In this document: in pieces, positions 1 to 5,269 of the stretch
How the letters are laid out: the number at the start of each line of letters is the position of its first letter
Numbering within the stretch: the first letter of the stretch is position 1
Assembly: GCA_965653495.1 (NCBI GenBank)
Contig: CBFHAJ010000150.1
Coordinates: 1 to 8,859, forward strand
Direction: 5' to 3'
DNA length: 8,859 nucleotides
Origin: AG41 sp965653495
GTDB lineage: Bacteria; Gemmatimonadota; Gemmatimonadetes; Gemmatimonadales; GWC2-71-9
The notes under the pieces: generated by a model
Database searches by the model: none
Told to the model about the DNA's origin: nothing
What the model saw: only the letters and a program-made list of their open reading frames with translations
Position numbers and translations under genes: made by a program

Positions 1-130
1 CCCCGCCCCCTCCGCCACCGCCACCGCCCGCCGGCCGCTCGTCGGGGCGCCCTTCGCCCCCGGCGTGCGCCGTCTCGGGCGTCTCGATCGTCGCCGGGCC
101 CGAGGGCCGCGGCTGTTGCTCGTTCTCCAT
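1..130 (-). CDS. rpsE: 30S ribosomal protein S5 (uS5), N-terminal fragment, cut by window edge
   Basis: The ATG at 130-128 opens a frame that runs 43 codons to the left edge without a stop. It shares one base with the rplR stop (TAATG), and a GGAG at 136-139 sits 6 bases upstream, so the start is well placed. The visible residues begin MENEQQPRPSGPATIETPE and end in a run of nine glycines (residues 35-43). No conserved S5 domain is inside the window. The call therefore rests on position: rplR is followed by rpsE in nearly all bacterial spc operons. S5 binds 16S rRNA in the 30S body near the mRNA entry and decoding region and affects translational accuracy. Bacterial S5 often has a short disordered N-terminus; this one is acidic and Pro-rich, then Gly-rich, and at least 43 residues long. 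Confidence 0.85.
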   Translation of the reverse strand, partial: MENEQQPRPSGPATIETPETAHAGGEGRPDERPAGGGGGGGGG

Positions 131-501
131 TAAAGCTCCAATCCGCCTTTGCGGGCGCCGTCGGCGACGGCCTTCACCCGCCCGTGGTACTGATAGCCGC
201 CGCGGTCGAACACCACCTTGGTGATTCCCTTGGCCTTGGCTTTCGCCGCGATCAAGCGCCCGAGCGCGAAGCTGCGAGCGGTTTTCCCTTTACCCTCGAC
301 CTCGATCCCCTCGGACCGGTCCGCGGCGCCCACGAGCGTGACGCCGCGGGTGTCGTCCACCACCTGAGCGTACATGTGCTTCGAAGAGCGGAACACAACC
401 AGCCGCGGCCGCGCGGCGCTGCCCGCCACCGTGCGACGCACGCGGAGGTGCCGCCGATAGCGTCGTTGTTCCCGCGTCCGAATCTTGTGGATGGCGCGCA
501 T
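130..501 (-). CDS. rplR: 50S ribosomal protein L18 (uL18)
   Basis: The product has 123 residues, close to the usual 115-125. L18 binds 5S rRNA with L5 and helps fix it in the central protuberance of the 50S subunit. The N-terminus (residues 1-25) is very rich in Arg, as expected for the 5S-binding tail. The L18 core follows: RPRLVVFRSSKHMYAQVVDD (31-50) and the C-terminal signature VVFDRGGYQYHGRVKAVADG (96-115), ending GLEL. The ATG lies 3 bases after the rplF stop, with only a weak Shine-Dalgarno-like AGG close to it, so translation probably depends on coupling to rplF. The TAA stop overlaps the rpsE start by one base. Confidence 0.98.
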   Translation of the reverse strand: MRAIHKIRTREQRRYRRHLRVRRTVAGSAARPRLVVFRSSKHMYAQVVDDTRGVTLVGAADRSEGIEVEGKGKTARSFALGRLIAAKAKAKGITKVVFDRGGYQYHGRVKAVADGARKGGLEL

Positions 502-504
502 GGC

Positions 505-1050
505 CTATTTCGCCGCCTGGGCGGTCTTGCCGGCCTTGCGCCGGACCTGCTCGCCCACGTAACGGACGCCCTTGCCCTTGTACGGCTCGGGCGGACGGAT
601 GGCGCGGATCTCCGCGGCCACCTGCCCCACGAGCTCCTTGTCGACGCCCTCGATTTTCAACACCACGTTGTTCTCCACCGAAATCTTGATGCCCTGCGGC
701 GCATGGTAGGGGACCGGATGCGAGAACCCCACCACCAACTGCACGCCGAACGGCTTGGGCTCCGCCTTGTAGCCCACGCCCTGAATCTCCAGCGCCTTGG
801 CGAACCCCTTGGTCACGCCGTCCACCATGTTGGCGACCAGCGTGCGCGTGAGCCCGTGCAGCGCCTTGTGACGGCTCTCATCCGACGGGCGTCGCACCAC
901 GACCGCGTTCTCTTCGAGGGCGAGCGCCAGCTCGGGGTGGACGGCGCGGCTGATCTCCCCCTTAGGCCCCTGGACCGTGATGCGCCGGCCGTCGATCTGG
1001 GCCGTGACGCCCTTGGGCAGTGGAACCGGTTTCTTGCCGATACGCGACAT
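505..1050 (-). CDS. rplF: 50S ribosomal protein L6 (uL6)
   Basis: The product has 181 residues, the normal length for L6. It is a two-domain protein that binds 23S rRNA helix 97 and the sarcin-ricin region near the factor-binding site at the base of the L7/L12 stalk. The N-terminus MSRIGKKPVPLPKGV is typical, the inter-domain stretch GLTRTLVANMVDGVTKGF (66-83) is conserved, and the C-terminal signature PEPYKGKGVRY (154-164) is intact. The last residues (AGKTAQAAK) form a short basic tail. It starts 6 bases after rpsH and ends 3 bases before rplR. The Shine-Dalgarno match is weak (AGG just before ATG), which suggests coupling to rpsH translation. Confidence 0.98.
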   Translation of the reverse strand: MSRIGKKPVPLPKGVTAQIDGRRITVQGPKGEISRAVHPELALALEENAVVVRRPSDESRHKALHGLTRTLVANMVDGVTKGFAKALEIQGVGYKAEPKPFGVQLVVGFSHPVPYHAPQGIKISVENNVVLKIEGVDKELVGQVAAEIRAIRPPEPYKGKGVRYVGEQVRRKAGKTAQAAK

Positions 1051-1056
1051 GGCCTG

Positions 1057-1452
1057 CTACCAGACTACCGCGAGCAGCTCGCCGCCCACGCGGGCGGTGC
1101 GGGCTTCGCGGTCGGTCATGAGGCCCTGCGGCGTGGACAGAATCGCCATGCCAAGCCCGTTCTTGACGCGCGGGATCTCGCGCGCTTTGACGTAGCGCCG
1201 CAACCCGGGCGCCGACACGCGCTGTAGCTCGCGGATCACCGGCGCATCGTTGTGATACTTCAGGTACAGCCGCAGCAGCCCGTGCTGCCCGTCGTCCAGC
1301 ACCTTGAAGTCCTGCACGTAGTGATTGTCGCGCAACAGGCGCGCGATTTCGACCTTCAGCTTCGACACCGGCATGTCCACACGGCGGTGCCCCGCCTGGC
1401 ACGCGTTGCGCACCCGGGTCAGCATATCGGCGACGGGATCTGTCACACTCAT
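1057..1452 (-). CDS. rpsH: 30S ribosomal protein S8 (uS8)
   Basis: The product has 131 residues, the usual S8 length. S8 is a primary 16S rRNA binder (helix 21) in the central domain of the 30S subunit. In E. coli it represses its own spc operon by binding mRNA near the rplE start. The sequence shows DPVADMLTRVRNA (5-17), SAPGLRRY (80-87) and the C-terminal signature GLGMAILSTPQGLMTDREAR (99-118), ending VGGELLAVVW. The ATG lies 15 bases after rpsN, with AAGGA in the leader as a fair Shine-Dalgarno. I could not identify an S8-binding hairpin elsewhere in the block by eye, so autoregulation here is known from the family only. Confidence 0.98.
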   Translation of the reverse strand: MSVTDPVADMLTRVRNACQAGHRRVDMPVSKLKVEIARLLRDNHYVQDFKVLDDGQHGLLRLYLKYHNDAPVIRELQRVSAPGLRRYVKAREIPRVKNGLGMAILSTPQGLMTDREARTARVGGELLAVVW

Positions 1453-1467
1453 CTCGTGTTCCGTCCT

Positions 1468-1653
1468 TTACCAGCTGGCTTTGCGCACGCCGGGAATCTC
1501 CCCACGCAGCGCGAGCTCGCGGAAACAAATGCGGCACAACCGAAACTTGCGGATCGTCCCGCGACTGCGTCCGCAGCGCTGGCAGCGGTAGTAGCCGCGT
1601 ACCTTGAACTTCGGTTTCCGCTTGACCTTCTCCATCCACGTCCGCTTCGCCAT
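1468..1653 (-). CDS. rpsN: 30S ribosomal protein S14, short zinc-binding type (uS14)
   Basis: The product has 61 residues, the size of the short C+ S14 form; the zinc-free form is about 100. S14 binds the 30S head with S3 and S10 and is needed late in assembly. Two Cys pairs form a zinc ribbon: C24-x2-C27 and C40-x2-C43. The C-terminus GEIPGVRKASW is the family signature. A perfect AGGAGG at 1660-1665 overlaps the rplE stop and lies 6 bases before the ATG, which fixes the start. The gene sits between rplE and rpsH, the canonical place. Some bacteria keep a zinc-free paralogue elsewhere that replaces this form under zinc starvation; none is in this window. Confidence 0.98.
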   Translation of the reverse strand: MAKRTWMEKVKRKPKFKVRGYYRCQRCGRSRGTIRKFRLCRICFRELALRGEIPGVRKASW

Positions 1654-1659
1654 CCCGAG

Positions 1660-1665
1660 CCTCCT
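1660..1665 (-). promoter_or_regulatory. Ribosome-binding site of rpsN
   Basis: In mRNA sense this reads AGGAGG, a full match to the anti-Shine-Dalgarno. It is 6 bases upstream of the rpsN ATG and shares two bases with the rplE TAG stop. It is among the best ribosome-binding sites in the block and allows efficient re-initiation after rplE. Confidence 0.85.
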
Positions 1666-2464
1666 AAGCGACCGCGACCGGGGCCTCGCCCCGGAAGGGC
1701 ATCCCCAGCTCGCGCAGCAGGGCCAGGGCGGTATCGTCCCGCCCCGCGCTCGTCACGAGCGTGATATCCATCCCATGGATCTTCTCCACCTTGTCGTAGT
1801 CGATCTCGGGGAAGATCATTTGCTCCTTGATGCCGACGGTGTAATTGCCCCGGCCGTCGAAGCTGTCCGGCGGCAGGCCGCGGAAGTCGCGCATGCGCGG
1901 CACCGCGATCGTGATGAAGCGATCGAGGAACTCGTACATGCGGGCCCCGCGCAGCGTCACGCTGCAGCCCACCGCCATCCCCTGCCGCAGGCTGAAATTC
2001 GCAATCGCCTTCTTGGCCCGCGTCACCACCGGCTGCTGCCCCGAGATCGCCGCCAGCTCCGCCACCGCCGCCTCGAGCCCCTTGGGATTCTTGGAGGCAT
2101 CCCCCATCCCGACGTTGAGCACGATCTTACGGAGCTTCGGGATCTCGTGCGGATTCTTGAGCCCGAACTGTTGTGCCAACTTCGCGCGCACCCGCTGCTC
2201 GTAGTAGTCGTGCAGCCGGGGCGGCGGCGCGGGCTCTGGAGGTGGGCCCTCGGGCTCGGCCGGCGCCGGCTTCTGACCCTCAGCCCCCTTCTTCCCCTTC
2301 TGTTTGTCTTTCTGTTTGTCCTTCTGCTTTTCCTTCTGTTCCTTCTGTTCCTTCTGTTTTGGCTCGGGCGTGGGAGCTCCATCACCCCGGGGTATCGCCC
2401 CGGAGTCGGCCGCCCCGGCCTGCTGCGGCTCCGTATCCTTTTGTTTCTCGTCGGCCATGCTCAT
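1664..2464 (-). CDS. rplE: 50S ribosomal protein L5 (uL5) with long low-complexity N-terminal extension
   Basis: L5 binds 5S rRNA with L18 in the central protuberance and contacts the P-site tRNA and the 30S head. The core starts at about residue 82 (RLHDYYEQRVRAKL) and shows AAISGQQPVVTRAKKAIANF (138-157), ITIAVPRMRDFRGL (184-197) and SFDGRGNYTVGIKEQMIFPE (201-220), ending near GMPFRG. The core is normal L5 (about 180 residues), but the whole protein is 266. Residues 1-82 are extra: an acidic/polar start, a Lys/Gln/Glu/Asp repeat (36-60: 12 Lys, 6 Gln, 5 acidic) and a Pro/Glu-rich linker. The ATG at 2464 overlaps the rplX stop (ATGA); a second ATG two codons in (2458-2456) is an alternative. 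No ATG, GTG or TTG occurs in frame from the repeat to the LHDYY motif, so the extension must be translated if L5 is made from this gene. Confidence 0.96.
   Translation of the reverse strand: MSMADEKQKDTEPQQAGAADSGAIPRGDGAPTPEPKQKEQKEQKEKQKDKQKDKQKGKKGAEGQKPAPAEPEGPPPEPAPPPRLHDYYEQRVRAKLAQQFGLKNPHEIPKLRKIVLNVGMGDASKNPKGLEAAVAELAAISGQQPVVTRAKKAIANFSLRQGMAVGCSVTLRGARMYEFLDRFITIAVPRMRDFRGLPPDSFDGRGNYTVGIKEQMIFPEIDYDKVEKIHGMDITLVTSAGRDDTALALLRELGMPFRGEAPVAVA
2296..2358 (-). repeat. In-frame tandem repeat array inside rplE (9-bp and 12-bp units)
   Basis: Three exact 9-bp units (plus strand CCTTCTGTT at 2332-2340, 2341-2349 and 2350-2358) are followed at lower coordinates by three imperfect 12-bp units (2296-2307, 2308-2319, 2320-2331; like CCTTCTGTTTGT). 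All units are multiples of three, so copy-number change would keep the frame. They encode EQK and (D/E)KQK-type repeats in the L5 N-terminal extension. The coding strand is almost all purine and A-rich, in contrast to the GC-rich surroundings. This looks like a coding minisatellite grown by slippage. Confidence 0.9.
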
Positions 2465-2850
2465 TTCGCTCTCACGCGCGGGATCGGCTGGCCGGACTTG
2501 ACCGCGATCCGCTCCGCCGTTCCTTCCTTGTCCAAACGCCGGCGCACCCGCGTGGGCTCGCCCGACTTCGGGTCGAGCAACATCACCTTGGACGCGGGCA
2601 GCGGCGCCGGGTGCTCGATGATGCCACCTTCCTCGTTCGGCGTGGCGGCCTTGTGCTTCTTCACGATGTTCACGCCCTCCACCGTGACGCGGAACTGCTT
2701 GGGGTGAACGCGCAGGACCTTGCCTTCTTTCCCGCGATGCTCGCCCGAGATGACGCGCACGGTATCGCCCTTGGCGATGTGCAGCTTATGCCGCTCGGGC
2801 ACGGTCGCGGCCGCACGGCGCCGGCTCTTCTTGAAGACCAGCGGCTTCAT
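2461..2850 (-). CDS. rplX: 50S ribosomal protein L24 (uL24)
   Basis: The product has 129 residues, longer than the common 100-110. L24 is an early assembly initiator of the 50S subunit that binds domain I of 23S rRNA near the tunnel exit. The KOW motif lies at about residues 26-53 (AKGDTVRVISGEHRGKEGKV), followed by EGVNIVKKHKAA (58-69), GGIIEHPAPLPASKVMLLDP (75-94) and TRVRRR (100-105). The extra length is a basic N-terminus of about 18 residues (MKPLVFKKSRRRAAATV) and a basic C-terminal tail. The ATG is one base after the rplN stop, with GGAGG at 2860-2864. A GTG at codon 17 would give a more standard N-terminus but has no good ribosome-binding site. The stop overlaps the rplE start by 4 bases. 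Confidence 0.97.
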   Translation of the reverse strand: MKPLVFKKSRRRAAATVPERHKLHIAKGDTVRVISGEHRGKEGKVLRVHPKQFRVTVEGVNIVKKHKAATPNEEGGIIEHPAPLPASKVMLLDPKSGEPTRVRRRLDKEGTAERIAVKSGQPIPRVRAK

Positions 2851-2851
2851 G

Positions 2852-3220
2852 TCAGATGACCTCCGGCGCGAGCGACACGATCTTCATGAACCGTTTCTCG
2901 CGCAGCTCGCGCCCCACCGGCCCGAAGATGCGGGTGGCGCGCGGCTCCCCCTGATCGGTGATGAGCACGGCGGCGTTCTCATCGAACCGGATGTAGGAGC
3001 CGTCCTTGCGTTTGGTCTCCTTGGCGGTCCGCACGATCACCGCCTTCGCCACCTCGCCCTTCTTGATCTGACCGGTGGGGATGGCGTCCTTGATCGTCAC
3101 CACGACGATGTCGCCCAGCCCCGCATAGCGGCGCTTGGACCCGCCGAGCACACGGATCACCAGCGCCCGCCGGGCGCCCGAGTTGTCGGCGATCTTGAGT
3201 ATCGACTCCTGCTGCACCAC
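2852..3220 (-). CDS. rplN: 50S ribosomal protein L14 (uL14), GTG start
   Basis: The product has 122 residues, exactly the usual length. L14 sits on the 50S interface face, contacts L19 and the 30S subunit (bridge B8), and is the docking site of the silencing factor RsfS. Conserved stretches are ADNSGARRALVIRVLGGSKR (11-30), GDIVVVTIKDAIP (36-48) and the C-terminal FGPVGRELREKRFMKIVSLA (99-118). The reading frame begins with two GTG codons (3220-3218 and 3217-3215). The first gives MVQQESILKIADNSG, which aligns end to end with typical MIQ... starts, so I chose it. Upstream, the usual Shine-Dalgarno is replaced by a run of ten G in the mRNA. This is the first gene of the spc set, only 21 bases after rpsQ. 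Confidence 0.97.
   Translation of the reverse strand: MVQQESILKIADNSGARRALVIRVLGGSKRRYAGLGDIVVVTIKDAIPTGQIKKGEVAKAVIVRTAKETKRKDGSYIRFDENAAVLITDQGEPRATRIFGPVGRELREKRFMKIVSLAPEVI
2860..2864 (-). promoter_or_regulatory. Ribosome-binding site of rplX
   Basis: In mRNA sense this reads GGAGG, 9 bases before the rplX ATG and inside the end of rplN. It supports the ATG at 2850 over the internal GTG at codon 17 of rplX. Confidence 0.75.
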
Positions 3221-3224
3221 GGTT

Positions 3225-3234
3225 CCCCCCCCCC
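3225..3234 (-). promoter_or_regulatory. Run of ten G (mRNA sense) at the rplN ribosome-binding position
   Basis: The plus strand has ten consecutive C at 3225-3234, so the mRNA carries ten G. The run ends 4 bases before the first GTG of rplN and 7 before the second. No other Shine-Dalgarno-like sequence lies in the 21-base gap, so the G-run probably pairs with the CCUCC of 16S rRNA using a G-U wobble. It also marks the S10/spc boundary. Homopolymers of this length can slip in replication and are error-prone in sequencing; a length change here would alter spacing, not a reading frame. Confidence 0.6.
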
Positions 3235-3241
3235 GAGGTCC

Positions 3242-3490
3242 CTACTTCGCGCGCTCGACGACTTCGACCACCCGCCACCGCTTGGTCTTCGAAAGTGGTC
3301 GCGTCTCGACGATCCGCACCGTGTCGCCCGCCTTGGCATCCGTCTCGTTGTGGGCCGCCACCTGCTTGGTGCGGACCACCTGCTTCCCGTAGAACCCGTG
3401 CGCGAAGCGGCGGGTGAGCGAGACCGTCACGGTCTTCTGCATCTTGGCGCTCACCACCACGCCCGTGCGAACCTTGCGCCGCCCCCTCAT
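3242..3490 (-). CDS. rpsQ: 30S ribosomal protein S17 (uS17)
   Basis: The product has 82 residues, within the usual 80-90. S17 is a primary 16S rRNA binder in the 5' domain (body) of the 30S subunit with an OB fold. The sequence shows RKVRTGVVVSAKMQKTVTVS (5-24), a basic loop HGFYGKQVVRTKQVAAHNE (31-49) and GDTVRIVETRPLSKTKRWRV (55-74), the family signature. The ATG overlaps the rpmC stop (ATGA, 4 bases), with AGAGGAA about 8 bases upstream. It is the last gene of the S10 set. Confidence 0.98.
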   Translation of the reverse strand: MRGRRKVRTGVVVSAKMQKTVTVSLTRRFAHGFYGKQVVRTKQVAAHNETDAKAGDTVRIVETRPLSKTKRWRVVEVVERAK

Positions 3491-3687
3491 GCCCGCTTCC
3501 TCTCGGCCAAAATGGTCTTGATGCGCGCGATCTCGCGGCGGATGGAGCGCAGCTGCAGCGGGTTGGTCAGCGCCTCAGTGGCCCGCCGGAACCCGAGCCG
3601 GAACCGCTCCTCCGTGAGCAGCACCAGCTGCCGCTCCAGCTCTTCGCTGTTCATCTCCCGCAGCGCCTCGGGCTTCTTGGTCGCCAT
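3487..3687 (-). CDS. rpmC: 50S ribosomal protein L29 (uL29)
   Basis: The product has 66 residues, the normal size for this small, mostly helical protein. L29 packs against L23 beside the peptide exit tunnel. The sequence shows LREMNSEELERQLVLLTEER (9-28), FRLGFRRAT (29-37) and the end LRSIRREIARIKTILAERKR (46-65), all typical. The ATG follows the rplP stop with no gap (TAGATG), and GGAGGA at 3695-3700 is a strong ribosome-binding site. It overlaps rpsQ by 4 bases. Confidence 0.97.
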   Translation of the reverse strand: MATKKPEALREMNSEELERQLVLLTEERFRLGFRRATEALTNPLQLRSIRREIARIKTILAERKRA

Positions 3688-4101
3688 CTAGCGCTCCTCC
3701 CGCCGCACGAACTTCGACTTGATCGGCAGCTTCGCCGCGGCCAGGTCCAGGGCCTTGCGCGCCAGGTCTTCCGCGATGCCTTCGAGCTCGAACATCACCC
3801 GCCCGGGCTTCACCACCGCCACCCAGCCCTCCGGGTTGCCCTTGCCCTTCCCCATGCGCGTCTCCGCCGGCTTCTTGGTGATCGGCTTGTCGGGAAACAG
3901 CCGGATCCACACCTTGCCGCCGCGCTTCATCTCGCGGGTGAGCGCCACGCGCGACGCCTCGATCTGCCGGTTGGTGATCCACCCCGGCTCGAGCGCCATC
4001 AGGCCGTAGTGACCGAAGGCGACGGTGTTGCCGCGCGTGGCCATCCCCTTGGTGCGGCCCTTGAACCGCTTGCGGAACTTGACGCGCTTCGGTGCCAGCA
4101 T
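3688..4101 (-). CDS. rplP: 50S ribosomal protein L16 (uL16)
   Basis: The product has 137 residues, the standard length. L16 lies next to the A-site tRNA elbow at the peptidyl-transferase centre and is added late in 50S assembly. MLAPKRVKFRKRFKGRTKG (1-19), FGHYGLMALEPGWITNRQIE (29-48), GGKVWIRLFPDKPITKKPAE (61-80) and RMGKGKGNPEGWVAVVKPGR (82-101) are all conserved. Arg82 matches the arginine that is hydroxylated in E. coli L16 by RoxA/YcfD; whether it is modified here is unknown. The ATG is 3 bases after the rpsC stop, with GGGAG about 9 bases upstream. Its stop abuts the rpmC ATG. Confidence 0.98.
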   Translation of the reverse strand: MLAPKRVKFRKRFKGRTKGMATRGNTVAFGHYGLMALEPGWITNRQIEASRVALTREMKRGGKVWIRLFPDKPITKKPAETRMGKGKGNPEGWVAVVKPGRVMFELEGIAEDLARKALDLAAAKLPIKSKFVRREER

Positions 4102-4104
4102 CCC

Positions 4105-4764
4105 TCAGACTCCCGTCGAGTACGTGCGGCCCGACAGCTCCTCGGTCATCTCGCGCGTGAAGATCCACACCTTCACGCCGATCGTGCCGTAGGTCGTCTT
4201 GGCCGTCGAGGTCGCGTAGTCGATGTCGGCTCTCAACGTGTGCAACGGCACGCGTCCCTCGTGATAGCCTTCGGTGCGGGCGATCTCGGCGCCGCCCAGC
4301 CGGCCGGCGGTCTTGATCTTGATGCCCTGCGCGCCCATCCGCATGGCGCTCTGCACCGCGCGCTTCATGGCGCGCCGAAACGAGATCCGCTGCGTCAACT
4401 GGTGCGCCACTGAGTCGGCTACGAGCTGCGCGTCGAGCTCGGGCCGCTTGATCTCCTCCACGTTGATACCGACCTCCTTGCCGGTGAGCTGTGCCAGCTC
4501 GTCGCGCAGCTTGTCCACCTCGGCGCCGCGCTTGCCGATCACCACGCCCGGCCGGCCGGTGTGGACCGTCACCGTCACCTTGCCCGGCTTGCGCTCGATG
4601 TGCACGTCGGCGATGGCGGCGTGAGAGAGTCGCGTCTTCAGGTACCGCCGGATCAGGTCGTCTTCCTTCAGCAGCTCGGGAAAGTCGCGGCGCGCGTAAT
4701 AGCGGGACCGCCACGGTTTGATGATCCCGAGCCGGAACCCGTAGGGATGCGTTTTCTGGCCCAC
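4105..4764 (-). CDS. rpsC: 30S ribosomal protein S3 (uS3), GTG start
   Basis: The product has 219 residues (E. coli about 233). S3 lies in the 30S head at the mRNA entry tunnel, where with S4 and S5 it takes part in mRNA unwinding. It starts GQKTHPYGFRLGIIKPWRSR (2-21), has a type-2 KH domain with the GxxG loop GKRG (77-80), and a C-terminal domain with RTEGYHEGRVPLHTLRADID (173-192). The basic stretch RRAMKRA (130-136) contains the Arg/Lys residues linked to helicase activity in E. coli S3. The short C-terminus ends at RTYSTGV, without the longer basic tail of some relatives. The start codon is GTG (4764-4762), one base after the rplV stop, with GGGGAAGAG upstream. No better start exists, since GQKTHP is the conserved N-terminus. 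Confidence 0.98.
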   Translation of the reverse strand: MGQKTHPYGFRLGIIKPWRSRYYARRDFPELLKEDDLIRRYLKTRLSHAAIADVHIERKPGKVTVTVHTGRPGVVIGKRGAEVDKLRDELAQLTGKEVGINVEEIKRPELDAQLVADSVAHQLTQRISFRRAMKRAVQSAMRMGAQGIKIKTAGRLGGAEIARTEGYHEGRVPLHTLRADIDYATSTAKTTYGTIGVKVWIFTREMTEELSGRTYSTGV

Positions 4765-4765
4765 G

Positions 4766-5266
4766 TTATCTCTTCCCCGCTTTCTTCTTGGTCTTGCCCC
4801 TGGCGGCCGCCTGCTTGGCCGCGGGGCGCTTGCCCTTCGCCGCCGCTTTGTCCTTGCCTTCGGGCTTGTCCTTGGCCTCCGCCTTGGCGGGCGCCGCCGC
4901 CTTGGGCGCTCGGACTTCCGCCGCCGCTTCCACGCGGATCTCCACGTGGCTGGTGCGCTTCAAGATCGGCGTCGCCCGGCCCATGGCGGCCGGCGTGAAG
5001 CGTTTGAGGGTCGGCCCCTCGTTCACGACCGCGTATTTGACGCGCAGCCGGTCGACGTCGAGCGCCGCGTTGTCGCGCTGCGCGCGCTGCTCGGCGTTGG
5101 CCACCGCCGACTTGAGCACTTTGTGGATCTGCTTGGCGGCGTGCTTCTTCGAGAACCGGAGGATGGCGTATGCCTCCGGCACCGCCCGGCCGCGGATCTG
5201 ATCGATCACGAGCCGCATCTTGCGCGCCGACTGGCGCACCGTCCGCTGAATCGCACGTGCTTCCAT
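4766..5266 (-). CDS. rplV: 50S ribosomal protein L22 (uL22) with long Ala/Lys C-terminal tail
   Basis: The product has 166 residues, while typical bacterial L22 has about 110-120. L22 lines the peptide exit tunnel; its long beta-hairpin loop forms the constriction with L4 and affects macrolide action. The core is standard: RQSARKMRLVIDQIRGRAVP (11-30), LKSAVANAEQ (51-60), VNEGPTLKRFTPAAMGRATP (81-100) and ILKRTSHVEIRVE (101-113). Residues from about 115 to 166 form an extra low-complexity tail of Ala, Lys, Pro and a few Glu/Asp, ending KKKAGKR. The ATG lies 3 bases after rpsS, with GGAG 9 bases upstream. Lys/Ala-rich tails on L22 occur in several GC-rich lineages; here the tail is probably disordered and at the solvent side. 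Confidence 0.97.
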   Translation of the reverse strand: MEARAIQRTVRQSARKMRLVIDQIRGRAVPEAYAILRFSKKHAAKQIHKVLKSAVANAEQRAQRDNAALDVDRLRVKYAVVNEGPTLKRFTPAAMGRATPILKRTSHVEIRVEAAAEVRAPKAAAPAKAEAKDKPEGKDKAAAKGKRPAAKQAAARGKTKKKAGKR

Positions 5267-5269
5267 CGG

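Noticed and set aside
184..1227. Plus-strand open frame of 347 codons, antisense to rplR, rplF and part of rpsH
   Set aside because: It is a GC-rich shadow: it lies wholly opposite well-conserved ribosomal genes, has an Arg/His/Ala-rich composition with no recognisable motif, and has no ribosome-binding context.
2461..2500. Possible S8-binding regulatory hairpin at the rplX/rplE junction, as in E. coli
   Set aside because: I could not see a convincing match to the helix 21-like S8 site by eye. A covariance-model search would be needed to support it.
1604..2707. Plus-strand open frame of 367 codons with a Leu/Phe-rich stretch that looks like a membrane segment
   Set aside because: The hydrophobic run is just the antisense of the Lys/Gln/Glu repeat in rplE (CTT/CTG/TTT codons). 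The rest is shadow of rplE and rplX.
3221..3241. Terminator or promoter between the S10 and spc sets
   Set aside because: The 21-base gap has no inverted repeat with a T-run and no room for -35/-10 elements apart from coding sequence.
2720..3691. Plus-strand open frame of 323 codons opposite rplX, rplN, rpsQ and rpmC
   Set aside because: It is antisense to four conserved genes, has an Arg/His/Leu-rich shadow composition and shows no family features.
3575..4714. Minus-strand alternate frame of 379 codons across rpsC and rplP
   Set aside because: Its Ala/Arg/Gly/Asp-rich translation is the +1-type shadow of two clearly conserved genes in the correct frame.
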